A stretch of 64,000 nucleotides of DNA, from contig CP136061.1 of NCBI GenBank assembly GCA_032622095.1, positions 94,735,345 through 94,799,344 on the forward strand. Reading direction: 5' to 3'. The position numbers were made by a program, and so were the translations under genes. The DNA is from Siphonodentalium dalli (taxonomy: Eukaryota > Mollusca > Scaphopoda > Gadilida > Siphonodentaliidae). The stretch's first letter is position 1, and each line of letters opens with the position of its first letter. The notes below the pieces were generated by a model. It was not told where the DNA came from. It did no database searches and saw nothing but the letters and a program-made list of their open reading frames with translations. This document shows, piece after piece, positions 13,336-24,476 of the stretch.

Positions 13336-14770
13336 GCATATACAAGTGTGGTAATTATAATTACTTCACGACAGGTAACCACTACATATACCAGTATGGT
13401 AATTATAATTACTTCACTACAGGTAACCACTACATATACCAGTATGGTAATTATAATTACTTCACGACAGGTAACCACTACATATACCAGTATGGTAATT
13501 ATAATTACTTCACGACAGGTAACCACTACATATACCAGTATGGTAATTATAATTACTTCACGACAGGTAACCACTACATATACCAGTATGGTAATTATAA
13601 TTACTTCACTACAGGTAACCACTACATATACCAGTATGGTAATTATAATTACTTCACTACAGGTAACCACTACATATACCAGTATGGTAATTATAATTAC
13701 TTCACGACAGGTAACCACTACATATACCAGTATGGTAATTATAATTACTTCACTACAGGTAACCACTACATATACCTGTATGGTAATTATAATTACTTCA
13801 CTACAGGTAACCACTACATATACCAGTATGGTAATTATAATTACTTCACTACAGGTAACCACTACATATACCAGTATGGTAATTATAATTACTTTACGAC
13901 AGGTAACCACTACATATACCAGTATGGTAATTATAATTACTTCACGACAGGTAACCACTACATATACCAGTATGGTAATTATAATTACTTCACTACAGGT
14001 AACCACTACATATACCAGTATGGTAATTATAATTACTTCACTACAGGTAACCACTACATATACCAGTATGGTAATTATAATTATTTCACGACAGGTAACC
14101 ACTACATATACCAGTATGGTAATTATAATTACTTCACTACAGGTAACCACTACATATACCTGTATGGTAATTATAATTACTTCACTACAGGTAACCACTA
14201 CATATACCAGTATGGTAATTATAATTACTTCACTACAGGTAACCACTACATATACCAGTATGGTAATTATAATTACTTTACGACAGGTAACCACTACATA
14301 TACCAGTATGGTAATTATAATTACTTCACGACAGGTAACCACTACATATACCAGTATGGTAATTATAATTACTTCACTACAGGTAACCACTACATATAGC
14401 AGTATGGTAATTATAATTACTTCACGACAGGTAACCACTACATATACCAGTATGGTAATTATAATTACTTCACGACAGGTAACCACTACATATACCAGTA
14501 TGGTAATTATAATTACTTCACGACAGGTAACCACTACATATACCAGTATGGTAATTATAATTACTTCACGACAGGTAACCACTATACATATACCAGTATG
14601 GTAATTATAATTACTTCACTACAGGTAACCACTACATATACCAGTATGGTAATTATAATTACTTCACGACAGGTAACCACTACATATACCAGTATGGTAA
14701 TTATAATTACTTCACGACAGGTAACCACTACATTTACCAGTATGGTAATTACAATTACTTCACTACAGGT
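13336..14770. repeat. 48-bp minisatellite, about 30 units
   Basis: The unit ggtaattataattacttcac + gacaggtaaccactacatat + accagtat is repeated about 30 times with few changes. The main variant site is cacgaca versus cactaca. Because 48 is a multiple of three and the unit lacks stops, both strands stay open for over 1.2 kb, but the frames have no other sign of being genes. A 384-bp block (8 units) is duplicated inside the array. Confidence 0.95.
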
Positions 14771-14799
14771 GACGCTAGCTCTCAACCAAGAGATTTTAA

Positions 14800-14913
14800 G
14801 TACATGAGCGTCGAAGGGGTATGTGGCTCCTTTGTGCGTTAGCAGCCTGTGGCCCTTGTGTGCATGCGCTTCGCGCACATGGAAGACAGATCGTATTCTT
14901 TTATATATATAGA
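14800..14913 (-). mobile_element. Helitron-like family A terminus
   Basis: Minus strand begins TCTATATATATAAAAGAATA after A, followed by CTGTC and the gcgcgaagcgca stem, as at 11,843-11,967. The other end is not resolved; the 48-bp array abuts it and may be the element's tandem core. Confidence 0.45.
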
Positions 14914-15007
14914 TAATATTTATTATGCTACTCTAATATATCCTCGTGCAAACAGGAAAACACATATATAAAGAGCGCACATCTGGTGCTGCAACATATC
15001 ATCTTAC

Positions 15008-15400
15008 AAATAGGTTAATATTGGACATAAGTATTCACATAGGTTCATATTGGACATAAGTATTCACATAGGTTCATATTGGACATAAGTATTCACATAG
15101 GTTCATATTGGACATAAGTATTCACATAGGTTCATATTGGACATAAGTATTCACATAGGTTCATATTGGACATAAGTATTCACATAGGTTAATATTGGAC
15201 ATAAGTATTCACATAGGTTCATATTGGACATAAGTATTCACATAGGTTCATATTGGACATAAGTATTCATATAGGTTCGTATTGGACATAAGTATTCACA
15301 TAGGTTCATATTGGACATAAGTATTCACATAGGTTCATATTGGACATAAGTATTCACATAGGTTCATATTGGACATAAGTATTCATATAGGTTCGTATTG
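15008..15400. repeat. 29-bp minisatellite, 13 units plus a partial
   Basis: Unit ttcatattggacataag + tattcacatagg repeated every 29 bp from 15,021 to 15,398. The unit is an expanded form of the ggttcatattggac block of family A. Confidence 0.95.
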
Positions 15401-15573
15401 GACTTATTTGATACTACCAGTATTTAGTGTAATTTTATTTAGTATCTTCCCACTTTCAGTCAATTTTTTTGGACTGAATTGGCCATCAGTTGGACAATTT
15501 CCAGCCTTTGGCGACGCCAGGTTGGACGTGGGAAATCACGTGTTTTCGAGTTGATGAGTACCACACATTCAAA

Positions 15574-15837
15574 ATGGATGAGGCGATCGTAAACACGACA
15601 GAAACGAGGAAAAGGGTAATAAACAAGGATAATTATTTATTACATATCTATCAACGTAATTCGCATGAGTGCACGAGTTTCCAGGCGTGTGATAATTCTC
15701 AGAATCGCACTATAGTGCATTCTGTCGACGGAACTATTTCATTCAGTGTTAAAACTCAATTAAATTCACATTTTCTGTACCGGAGATGTACGATTGTGAG
15801 TCAATTTACTATGACACGGAGATATGTAATAAAAATA
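15574..15837 (+). CDS. Unassigned short open frame upstream of the gene
   Basis: An ATG in a fair context (tcaaaATGg) opens a frame of about 88 codons before running into a palindromic MITE at 15,838. The peptide begins MDEAIVNTTETRKR and contains scattered Cys and His but no domain I recognise. The longer frame that continues to 16,119 does so only by reading through the MITE palindrome. It could be a chance frame or a decayed exon. No splice sites or codon pattern support it strongly. Confidence 0.15.
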
Positions 15838-15995
15838 GAACCGCATGAGTGTCTGGATTTTGACGGATTATCGCACTCGATTTTTTGGCTGAACGCGATA
15901 CCTCTCGTGCGGGGCTGCGTCCCGCACTCGAGGTATCGCTCCGCCAACAAATCTCGTGCGATAATTACGTCAAAATCCAGACACTCATGCGGTTC
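15838..15995. mobile_element. 158-bp palindromic MITE, TA target site
   Basis: Near-complete palindrome with tips gaaccgcatgagtgtctgga and its complement, flanked by TA at 15,836-15,837 and 15,996-15,997. The centre has a second stem around ctcgtgcggggctgc. Confidence 0.85.
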
Positions 15996-16798
15996 TATCT
16001 ATATATTACATGGTATTTTGGCAGCAAATACTATACTATTTTTCCAACAAGCTGATACCTCATTTGTGTCCAAACTCACAACTGTTAGCTCTAATATTCT
16101 GACCAAAGTTGTCAGTTGAAGGATTCTCCAAGATGTATGGACTTGTGTATTCCACGAACATCCGACTGGCAACTTTGCATGGTCAGAATGTTATAGAAAA
16201 CTTCTATAGTATTTCCGAACAAATAAGGTATCAACTTTAAAAAAAAATAAACTAGCATATGCTCGTATCAGTCAAAATGCTATGTTTTGTGTCAGTGAGT
16301 TCTTCATATGTTATGTTTTTGTGCGTTTGTATACAATTTGAATGCGGTTCGTGAAAATGGAATTTCCGCAACTTGGGGAACTTGGTTTGATTCATGGGAA
16401 GTGGTGCAGCTGGCGACATAGCGGCTTTATCAACTTCGGTAAAATTCATTGGGCGTTCACCACTTCATTCACTGCTTCCATATATCACATATACACACGC
16501 CTTCTATATAACCATTAATCGTCGTAAACACAACTATCTCGAAAGAAGGCACCATGGACTGCCTCACAATGACTTCTCGTGTTAATTGATGCAGTTTTCG
16601 TTTCAATTGACGTTCTGTGTCAGTCGATGCTGTGGCTTACAACTAAAGGCCCCTCACTGGGAGTACATAAAATACGCATTATTTGTTTTAGCTCGATGTA
16701 CGTACCCAAAATAACTGTAATGCCCTATTGAAGCTGGCGGCGATACGAAAACATTGTGACAGCATCAGCTACTTTCGATCCCCATTATTTCGGTTGCC
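15996..16798 (+). promoter_or_regulatory. Presumed 5' flank / promoter region of the SRCR-EGF gene
   Basis: About 800 bp without recognisable coding or repeat sequence immediately upstream of the start codon. A TATA-like acataaaata lies at about 16,665-16,674, 125 bp before the ATG. This is position-based inference only; a 5' UTR exon could lie anywhere upstream. Confidence 0.25.
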
Positions 16799-16868
16799 AT
16801 GGAAATTAAGCTGTTTTCATCTGGGATAATCTTGCTGGGAATCCACTTGATCTTATTGGCGAAAGTTG
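16799..16868 (+). CDS. Exon 1: start codon and signal peptide
   Basis: The ATG sits in a strong context (gttgccATGg). It encodes MEIK followed by a hydrophobic stretch (residues 5-21, rich in L, I and G) and then AKVG, a classical signal peptide whose likely cleavage site falls just after the junction with exon 2 (around VGA-VS). The exon ends with one base of a split codon at G|GTGAGT, phase 1, exactly the phase needed by exon 2. This phase match and the downstream SRCR start are why this ATG was chosen. A TATA-like acataaaata lies near 16,665, but the transcription start and any 5' UTR intron are not resolved. Confidence 0.75.
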
Positions 16869-17039
16869 GTGAGTAGACACAAATAAAGCGGCGTTAATTG
16901 TAATATGATATCAAATTTAACCCATAAAAATTCGCATCTTCGCGTCGATTAAAATTAACTCATCAGAAAAACAGATATCGCTTCTCTTCATAATATAACA
17001 ATAAAGAGGGTTAATTTTCTTCCCATGTTAAAGCCACTT

Positions 17040-17600
17040 AATTGGTAGTTTACGCTTCAAAATATACCTTAAAATGTTCGCTTTTTACTGTGTCCCGGTA
17101 TCGAACTATAGGTCGATATTATAATTTAACTACCTTTCTGCGAGCAGTATATGTCCTCGACAGACGCATTGAAGTCATAATTATCCAACTTTGAACACGA
17201 TGTTTGGGTAAAAAAAACCAGCCATTTGCACGACATGGAACATGCAGGGTTTTTACTTCCCATATAGTTAACTGTGAAACCTGCATGCGATATGTATTTT
17301 ATAAGCATTTTTTGCGTTCCGATTCGTTTTATAGCACCTTATAGCTTTCTGTATTGAAATACATGCAAAAAATTGTCGAGTATGCACATGTAACGCAAAT
17401 TTGCCTGGCATTTTATTGTAGCCATTTCAACACAGAACACAATAATGTGCCATAAAACGAACGCAAAAATGCTTATAATACGCATCTGTTCCACGTGACA
17501 GCTGACAATGTGAGAAGTAAAAACGCTGAAGTTCCACATGTGGCGTGATTCTACCGAAATTTTCCTGTAAATGCTGGTAAATGGCATTCAATTATCTAGC
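17040..17600. repeat. Dispersed repeat family B with inverted arms
   Basis: Left part matches 42,655-42,880, 63,052-63,245 and a fragment near 24,515 (cttcaaaatata, gacgcattgaagtca, tttgaacacgatg, gacatggaac). A gttttacttcc...aagcatttt segment near 17,248-17,315 recurs inverted at 17,465-17,525. Probably an old DNA element. Confidence 0.5.
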
Positions 17601-18080
17601 AAGAATATATCATACAGGTAGGTGAAGGCAAATATTAGGAGCACCGCTATACATGTGGAACTATATATAACAAATTTAGATCTCATGACGTTATATATAG
17701 CTTTGGTAAATGCATTATATAGGCAATATATATGCATATTCCGGCACCTTCGTGTTATTTGTTTGAGTTCGATGTATACGTTTCATGACGTTCCATGACG
17801 AAATGCCTGCAAAAATTATCGGGCAAACTTATCAGTAACTATAAGAAGGTGACGCAGTCATCAAATGGCATGATACACAAATATAATACAAGAAAACCAT
17901 AGTCAGAAATGGTAACGCCACCAAGATCATATTATTAGCCATAAATATAAATTATAATATAATTATAATATAAACTAGCTTTCAAATTTCCTGTGGGAAA
18001 TTTGCATATACTTCCATATATCAAGTGTTCCCGTTACTCGTGTTATACATTACATTATTCAAACTGTCTTCTTTATTACA

Positions 18081-18805
18081 CTAGCTGATGGGCACGACTT
18101 CGTCCGGGCTGTTTTCCATCTGATTTCCGACGAAAGGCGCGATTTGACCTTGAATCGACTATTTTGAAAGTCAAGGTCAGGTCAGGGTCATGATTTGACC
18201 CGTCCAATACACCCTCCGGAGAAAAGTACCCCTAGTTATCAAATTTTGTCGAAATCCGTCCGTTTTACCCGACTTGACCTTTAATTGACAATTTTGAAGG
18301 TCGCGGTCAGGTCGGAGTCACGATTTGACCAGTCCAAAACACTCCCCCGACAAAAGTACCCATAGATATAAAATTTCGTCGAAATCCATCCGTTTTACCC
18401 GATTTGACCTTTGATTGACCATATTGAAGGTCAATGTCACGCCGGGGTCACGATTTGACCCGTTCAAAACACTCCCCGGACAAAAGTATCCCTAGGTATC
18501 AAATTTCGTCGAAATCCGTCCGTTTTACCCAAATTGACCTTGCATTGACTGTTTTAAAGGTCAGATCGGGATCACGATTTGACCCGTCCAAAACACTCCC
18601 CGGACAAAGGTATCCATAGGTATCAAATTTCATCGAAATCCGTCCGTTTTATCCGATTTGACCTTGAATTGACCATTTTGAAGGTCAAGGTCAGGGTCAC
18701 GATTTGATCCGTCCAAAAACACTTCCCGGACACAAGTACCCCTAAGTATCAATTTACGTCGAAATCTATGGAAAGCCGAAGGGGACATGCTAGTTGCTAA
18801 TTGCT
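18081..18805 (-). mobile_element. Helitron-like element with about 125-bp tandem core
   Basis: On the minus strand it ends GTGCCCATCAGCTAG before T at 18,080, with an imperfect hairpin (gcccggac...gtcgtgcc) just inside. The body is five to six units of 124-130 bp sharing gaaatccgtccgttttaccc and gatttgacc. The 5' end near 18,790-18,805 is unclear and no CAGA tract is present. Confidence 0.6.
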
Positions 18806-19235
18806 AGTCATACGACGCACGACTTGACGCGGTTTTTAAAGGTGTTTCAGGGTGTTTCAAACTAGGAGATAGAAGTATTCTGCGTTTCAAATGGTGATGA
18901 ATTATAGTATTTTATTCAAATTTTAAGGCATAAATTGTTATTAAAATCGTATATACTAAAACAAAAATCGATGACTCGAAAATTAAGTGGGCCTTTAAAC
19001 AAAGTCACAATTGCAGTTAGGTTCATCTCATACTCGTCTATTCAGCGATATTCTGCTGCGCAGTTTGTTATAGCCTCCAGTATTCATTAAGCGTTATAGC
19101 CCCACTGTTATAATCCGCCTTTTGCTGGCGTATTCTTGCCTCTGAGATTATTGAGATATTACGTCACACGTAATGACATTAATTCGCATGGAAACATAGC
19201 AATTGTGTGGGCTGGTGGCGTGAATATGTAATGAG

Positions 19236-20015
19236 AAATAAGGTCATACGTAATGACATTAAACTCAAGAAAACTGCGAAAACAAAACAAAATCACATTT
19301 AATGTTTTAAGTTATTTCCTTCATAAAAAGAATCTTCGTGATAATGAACCCTCTCAATACTTTAGAATATAGAATTAATCTTAAAATAACAAAACACTTC
19401 GGAATAGAGAACCTTCGGAATAGTGAACCTTCGGAATAGCGAACATTCAGAGAACCTTCGGAATAGTGAACCTTCGGGATAGCGAACATTCGGAATAGAG
19501 ACATGCCCCCCACAATATTCATATTATATGCCCAGAGTTCAAAGGTATGGGCCCATAAATTTCTAAATTTGGCCCTTAAAATATTGAACCCCAAATTGGA
19601 CCCCGCACAGAACAGAACTTAAGTCAACTGTACCTGTGTCATGTCCCAATGCAGGAGGGTCCATATATACCGCAACATTCATATTATATGCCAAGAATAA
19701 ACGGTATGGGCCCACGTAATGACATTAAATCTCAAGAAAACCCGCGAGAACAAAACAAAATCACATTTAATGTTTGAAGTTATTTCCTTCATAAAAAGAA
19801 TCTTCGTGAGAATGAACCCTCTCAATACTTTAGAATATAGAATTAACCTTAAAATAACAAAAACCTTCGGATTAGAGAACCTTCGGAATAGCGAACCTTC
19901 GGAATAGCGAACCTTCGGAATAGCGAACCTTCGAAATAGCAAGTATTCAGAATAGAGAACCTTCGGAATAGTGGACCTTCGGGATAGCGAACCTTCGGAA
20001 TAGAGACATGTCCCC
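19236..20015. repeat. About 470-bp tandem duplication with 16-bp satellite inside
   Basis: Two copies share cgtaatgacattaa, a 130-bp AT-rich block (tttccttcataaaaagaatc) and a run of gaaccttcggaatagc units, then atgccccc/atgtccccc. The 16-bp unit count differs between copies. Confidence 0.8.
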
Positions 20016-20338
20016 CAATTACACTGGTGGCGTAAACACATGTGCTAATCTGTGTCGGACTATCGTGACTCTATCGGTACGGTTTACTCAAGTACGAAAA
20101 TACCTAATCACCCGTAAAGCATTCGCCCATTGGTCCACGCGTAAATAAAATTACCAAAACATTTTACACCTGTGGCGTAAATAACTATTATACAAGCGTT
20201 ACAATAAGGAAGGAAGAAACTGCGACAATTGCAGAAGATTCCAAAAGAAATGATGAAAGCGAAAGCACTTGTTGGTCATGTTTTTGTTGAGATGCCAACG
20301 CATTTTGTCATCCAGATTGCAGTAAAAAGCATTATTAT

Positions 20339-20398
20339 TTTCAATGCAGGGGGAATAACTCTATATATTAAAGATAGAGTTATTCCCCTTCCATTGAA
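20339..20398. repeat. 60-bp palindrome
   Basis: tttcaatgcagggggaataa and its near complement flank a tata centre. It sits in intron 1, about 170 bp upstream of exon 2. Confidence 0.8.
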
Positions 20399-20568
20399 AA
20401 AGTTTGAATTATGTTGCATTCTGGGAGCCAAATGGATTAAGTCATTCTATGATTCTGATGTCAAAGACATCTCAAATAAATAAATGCGACGTTTCTTCAC
20501 ATTACGTGTATGTGTGGGCAGCGGTAAGTCCTGCGCAGGGGACTGAACTTTTGAGCTTGGTTTTCCAG

Positions 20569-20752
20569 GTGCGGTGTCATATTTCGATGGACAGCTGCGT
20601 GTGAGTACAGACGGGGGCGGTTCATTTGGACGGGAATACGCCAAGGGAAGACTGGAAGTATATTACTCAAATACATGGGGGACTGTGTGCAAGAAAAAAT
20701 TCGAAACTAACGATAATGGTGCGATCATAGCATGTAGACAGATGGGATACAC
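20569..20752 (+). CDS. Exon 2: N-terminal half of SRCR domain
   Basis: The acceptor ttttccag precedes the exon. The first two bases complete a Gly codon with exon 1. The translation runs through LRVSTDGGG, then GRLEVYYSNTWGTVC and ends ACRQMGYT, the signature order of the first half of a scavenger receptor cysteine-rich domain (GRVEV-x-WGTVC-x-CRQLGY). Two cysteines are present. The exon ends AC|GTGAGT in phase 2. SRCR domains bind proteins or microbial ligands outside the cell. Splitting of the domain over two exons and the cysteine pattern with exon 3 fit group A SRCR domains, since group B domains are normally a single exon with eight cysteines. Confidence 0.9.
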
Positions 20753-20856
20753 GTGAGTAATACTGAGCAAATATAAACCTGTCGCAAAATTACGATAGGA
20801 TACATTGTCCTATAATAGTAAGGTGGTCACCATCACAGTTTACCTACGATGGTTAA

Positions 20857-21248
20857 CCCTTTACCCAACAGAAGGGCCCTGTGCCAATGCATTCTCTTAT
20901 ATATGCGAGTCGACCATAGGTCGCCTCGCATATATAAGAGAATGCATTGGCTTAACACATTAAAAATTATAAAATTGTTAAAGAATGTAAGAAAAAATGG
21001 TAAAAAGTGTTAAAAAAAGATTTTTTTTAGGCCAATGCATTCTCTTATATATGCGAGGCGACCTATGGTCGACTCGCATATATAAGAGAATGCATTGGCA
21101 CAGGGCATAACTGTAACCATCACAATGTGGTCAATGAGCCGGTTCCAATGCTATCCATATTTGTATGGTTTTATTGAGACAGACCAAAGATAATTTAGGC
21201 TCTTGAAGCTTTATTTGGCCGGTTTTGGCTGGTTTGTTGGGTAAAGGG
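20857..21248. mobile_element. piggyBac-type MITE, 392 bp, with nested twin palindromes
   Basis: Perfect 14-bp terminal repeats CCCTTTACCCAACA and TGTTGGGTAAAGGG, with TTAA on both sides (20,853-20,856 and 21,249-21,252). Inside are two 69-bp palindromes (20,883-20,951 and 21,031-21,099) of the gccaatgcattctct family flanked by ccctgtg/cacaggg, probably a nested insertion. No transposase. Confidence 0.85.
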
Positions 21249-21448
21249 TTAATTGGTGAGACGACATAATTTTATGCCCCATGCACTATATATTCAGTTA
21301 CACATATATTTGATGGGAAAAGTAATGGGTCTCTCTTTCAAATCCCATGTTCTTATCCGTGTGTTATACGCCACACGGAAAATGTTATATCTAGAGCGTC
21401 CTCAAGCAGGAGCGGTGGCACATCGTTGACACATCTATACAGAATTAA

Positions 21449-21917
21449 AGGTAATCAATCCGTAAAGAGGGTCCCCATCTCAACCGATTCCAACAACAAC
21501 AATCCGATCAGAGGGTCCTATATTACTATTTCTTTGGCTTTGGGGGTAAAAAATATTTGATTCGAGTCGAGGAACCCATCAAACAAAGCTCAGAGTTATT
21601 AGATATTGATTTTTGAAATTTTTTATTGACTCGAGATGAGTACTAATAACTGCCGTAATCTGCTCTGGATGTGTACTCCAAATCTATTCAAACAGACAAG
21701 GATGGATAACTCTAAAATCAAGTGGTAATTTTAACGCAATTTTGACTGAGTTCTGGGCCAGAGAGTATTCCCGATAATGAAAAATAATAGATTTCTAAAA
21801 TCGATATCTAACAAATTTGAGCTTTGATGGGTGACTTCCTCGACTCGAATCAAATATTTTTGACCCCCGAAGCCATTGAAATAGTAATTGAGAGGAGTTT
21901 TATCGGATTGAGTACCT
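21449..21917. mobile_element. TTAA-flanked MITE, copy in intron 2
   Basis: TTAA at 21,445-21,448 and 21,918-21,921; ends aggtaatcaatccg and ggattgagtacct. Internal marks are ggcttTgggggtaaaaaata and gattcgagtcgagg with inverted counterparts. One of eight copies in the window. Confidence 0.8.
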
Positions 21918-22360
21918 TTAAACTGCATGGAGTATAGTTCGTCTCACATAAGAACCGCCGTGCGTAAAGATCGATTTTTTTGCCGTATACTGGCAGGATA
22001 TTGCATGTCCATACCCGTTATCGTGATTTTGCGAAAGGTATCTATTGTCTTTATTGATTGGAATACACTAAAACCAGATTTAGTTAAAGGGGTACTGTAC
22101 GCACAGCTGCATGTTATTACGCCCTCCATGGTGTATGCTGTGTGGCTAATCTGGCGATGCCATAGGAGCTATATATGGGTAACTTTGATTAAATACGTAC
22201 TCGCTACATGTATGTGCATGGGTACCGGTTAGACTTTTTGCAAGATATGTGTATTCGCGGATGTATTTTCGCGGATATCTCATTGTTTCAGTATGTAACG
22301 TTTATGACCGCGTTAATTGATTTAGATATTTAGGTGTGAACAATGGATGGGCCACTCTTA

Positions 22361-23175
22361 GGCCCATTTTATACGTCGAGCCAGACACGGGTCGCGCCAG
22401 CCTAATTAGTGTGAAAATGACAAAGTCCAAGATAGCGCGTCTGGAGCACGACGTATAAAACCAACTGGCGCGTCAGAATTTCTCTGGCACGACCCGACGT
22501 GCTACACGTCTGGTTATACCGACGTGCTACACGTCTGGGGCTCGACGCTGTTTTATACGACGTGCTAAACACGGGTCGCGCTAAGATGATTCAGGGAAAA
22601 CCATTCCCAATTTAGGACCCCTTTGGCGGAGAGCATGCGCAATTTAAAGTTTTTGGCGTCATTACGTTATCTCTTGATTCATCCTAGCGCGACCCGTGTC
22701 TGGCACGTCGTATAAAACAGCGTCGGGCCAGAGACGTGCTAACTCTTAGCCGTTGTAAACATACATTGAAGGCATGTGGTACTACGGGGACATACATGTA
22801 TCGACTGACAAAGGACGTTTCGCGAAAGTCGGGAATAAATATATTGCAGAGATATATATTCGAAGGTTCAAGGGAAATGAAAGACAAGATCCCGATTTGA
22901 AACCAACGAAAGCGTAGATTATGAGATTCATGCACTGTAGTGAGGGTCAGTTTATAGTGCATTGTCAGAGGACACTATCGCGCAAATGATTATAGCAGAC
23001 GGCATTTTGTATCAGATATGCTAAAATTGTTCGAAATATACGATTACAGCACGTGCCAGCTGGCTCTACGAGTCGACGTATAAATCAAACAAACGTAACA
23101 CGAGCCAGAGACGCGCCAATGTCGAGCCAGGGGAAGATAGCTCGACCCGTGTTTGGCGCGACGTATAAACGGGCC
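22361..23175. mobile_element. Harbinger-like DNA element, 815 bp, TTA target site
   Basis: Tips GGCCCATTTTATACGTCG and (complement) GGCCCGTTTATACGTCG, extending through acacgggtcg, flanked by TTA at 22,358-22,360 and 23,176-23,178. A three-base TTA/TAA duplication is typical of PIF/Harbinger. Sub-terminal acgtataaa / tttatacg motifs recur throughout. No transposase frame. Confidence 0.6.
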
Positions 23176-23214
23176 TTAGATTTTATTGCGGAGCACAATG
23201 CCTAATATATAATA

Positions 23215-23694
23215 CTAGCCGATGAGCCCGACATTGTCCGGGCTATTCAAAAACCAAATTTCAAGTCGATAGCTCTACCCGTTTCCTAGATCTGGTCTGC
23301 GCATGCGCGAAGCTGGCGTCGCACGGGTTCGGCGACCCGATAAAATTCGTATCCGGGGCAAGATACATTCACATACCAAATTTCAAGTCGTTAGCTCCAC
23401 CCGTTTCCGAGATCTGGTATGCGCATGCGCGAAGCTGGCGTCGCACGGGCTCGGCGACTCGATAAAATTCGTATCCGGGGCAAGATACATTCACATAGCA
23501 AATTTCAAGTCGATAGCTCCACCCGTTTCCGAGATCTCGTCTGCGCCAATACGACGTTGACGACCGCCTGGTCAAACTACACACACGTACCAAGTTTCGT
23601 CCCGATCGGTCGAGAATCGTAGAGTTGTATAAATGACATACATACAGACAGACAGACAGACAGACAGACAGAGGTCTTCAAAATATATAGGAGA
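23215..23694 (-). mobile_element. Helitron-like element with three 122-bp core units
   Basis: On the minus strand: 5' TCTCCTATATATTTTGAAGA after A, then a TCTG tract, a constant block, three units of 122 bp (start caaatttcaagtcgatagct on the + strand at about 23,257, 23,379, 23,501), a hairpin agcccgga...gtcgggct and CTAG before T. Four copies of this family occur in the window. Confidence 0.75.
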
Positions 23695-23711
23695 TAAATT
23701 ATTATCACCAT

Positions 23712-23913
23712 CACAGGGGCCTGTAACGCGCTCCGCTGTCCGCCCCCCTTTTGCACTGCCCATATACGCCGCGCTATATACGCGCCTTCTTCGCGTTAAT
23801 GGAACATTATATATATAATGTTCCATTAACGCGAAGAAGGCGCGTATATAGGGCGGCGTATATGGGCAGTGCAAAAGGGGGGCGGACAGCGGAGCGCGTT
23901 ACAGGCCCCTGTG
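23712..23913. mobile_element. 202-bp near-perfect palindromic MITE
   Basis: Arms of about 98 bp from cacaggggcctgtaacgcgc to its complement around a tatatata centre. TCACCAT is duplicated on both sides (23,705-23,711 and 23,914-23,920), 7 bp or 8 bp if a shared C is counted. Tips CAGGGGCC suggest a hAT-type origin. Confidence 0.8.
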
Positions 23914-24068
23914 TCACCATCAACTAAACTAATAATGGATAAATACTAAGTAATTAGACACAAGGGCACAAATAGTTTCATTTTGTCAAATCATGTAGTT
24001 ATTTCGTCAAGGTGGGTGAAAATAATATATAGACAGCCACCACAGCCACCAGGGTGCATTTGATGATA

Positions 24069-24476
24069 GGACGTCTGGATATGGGTAAATGGGCGTGTTT
24101 TTAAATATTCCTAAACCCCTCCCACTTCTAAGGATCTAAGTTCCACACTTCGTCCGAAGGCAATCCGTATTGAGTGGTACACCGGGTCTATGGCTGCAAA
24201 AACTCCGCCCACGTCTCCTAAACCATCGAATAAGTTATGTAGAGGCAGAGTTTCTGCAGCCATGGCGGGGCTGGACCTTATCCGAGGGTTTAGGAGACGT
24301 GGCGGAGTTTTTGCAGCCATGTAGACCGTGTGTACCACTCAATACGGATTGCCCTCCGACGTATAGTGTGGAACTTAGATCCTTAGAAGTGGGAGGGGTT
24401 TAGGAATATTAAAAAACACGCCCCCTTTACCCCAGTCTGAGTACCTTTACCCCTATCCAGACGTCCTATCAGCATG
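24069..24476. mobile_element. Inverted-repeat MITE, 408 bp, TA target site
   Basis: Arms of about 150 bp, tips ggacgtctggatatgggta and complement, shared blocks cctcccacttctaaggatct and caatccgtattgagtggtac. TA on both sides at 24,067 and 24,477. Confidence 0.8.

Noticed and set aside
13321-14604. 427-codon and 417-codon frames on opposite strands
   Set aside because: Both are by-products of a 48-bp minisatellite with no stop in those frames; no splice signals, start context or conserved domain.
13336-14770. CRISPR-like array
   Set aside because: Units are contiguous with no unique spacers; it is a minisatellite in a eukaryotic genome.
15490-16119. 209-codon frame
   Set aside because: It stays open by crossing a 158-bp palindromic MITE; only the part before 15,838 is kept as a weak candidate.
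19236-20015. Pair of LTRs
   Set aside because: The direct repeats are tandem with only about 170-200 bp between the matching blocks, no TG...CA ends, primer site or target duplication.
20229-20483. 84-codon frame just upstream of exon 2
   Set aside because: It runs through a 60-bp palindrome, and its stop precedes the exon 2 acceptor; no domain seen.
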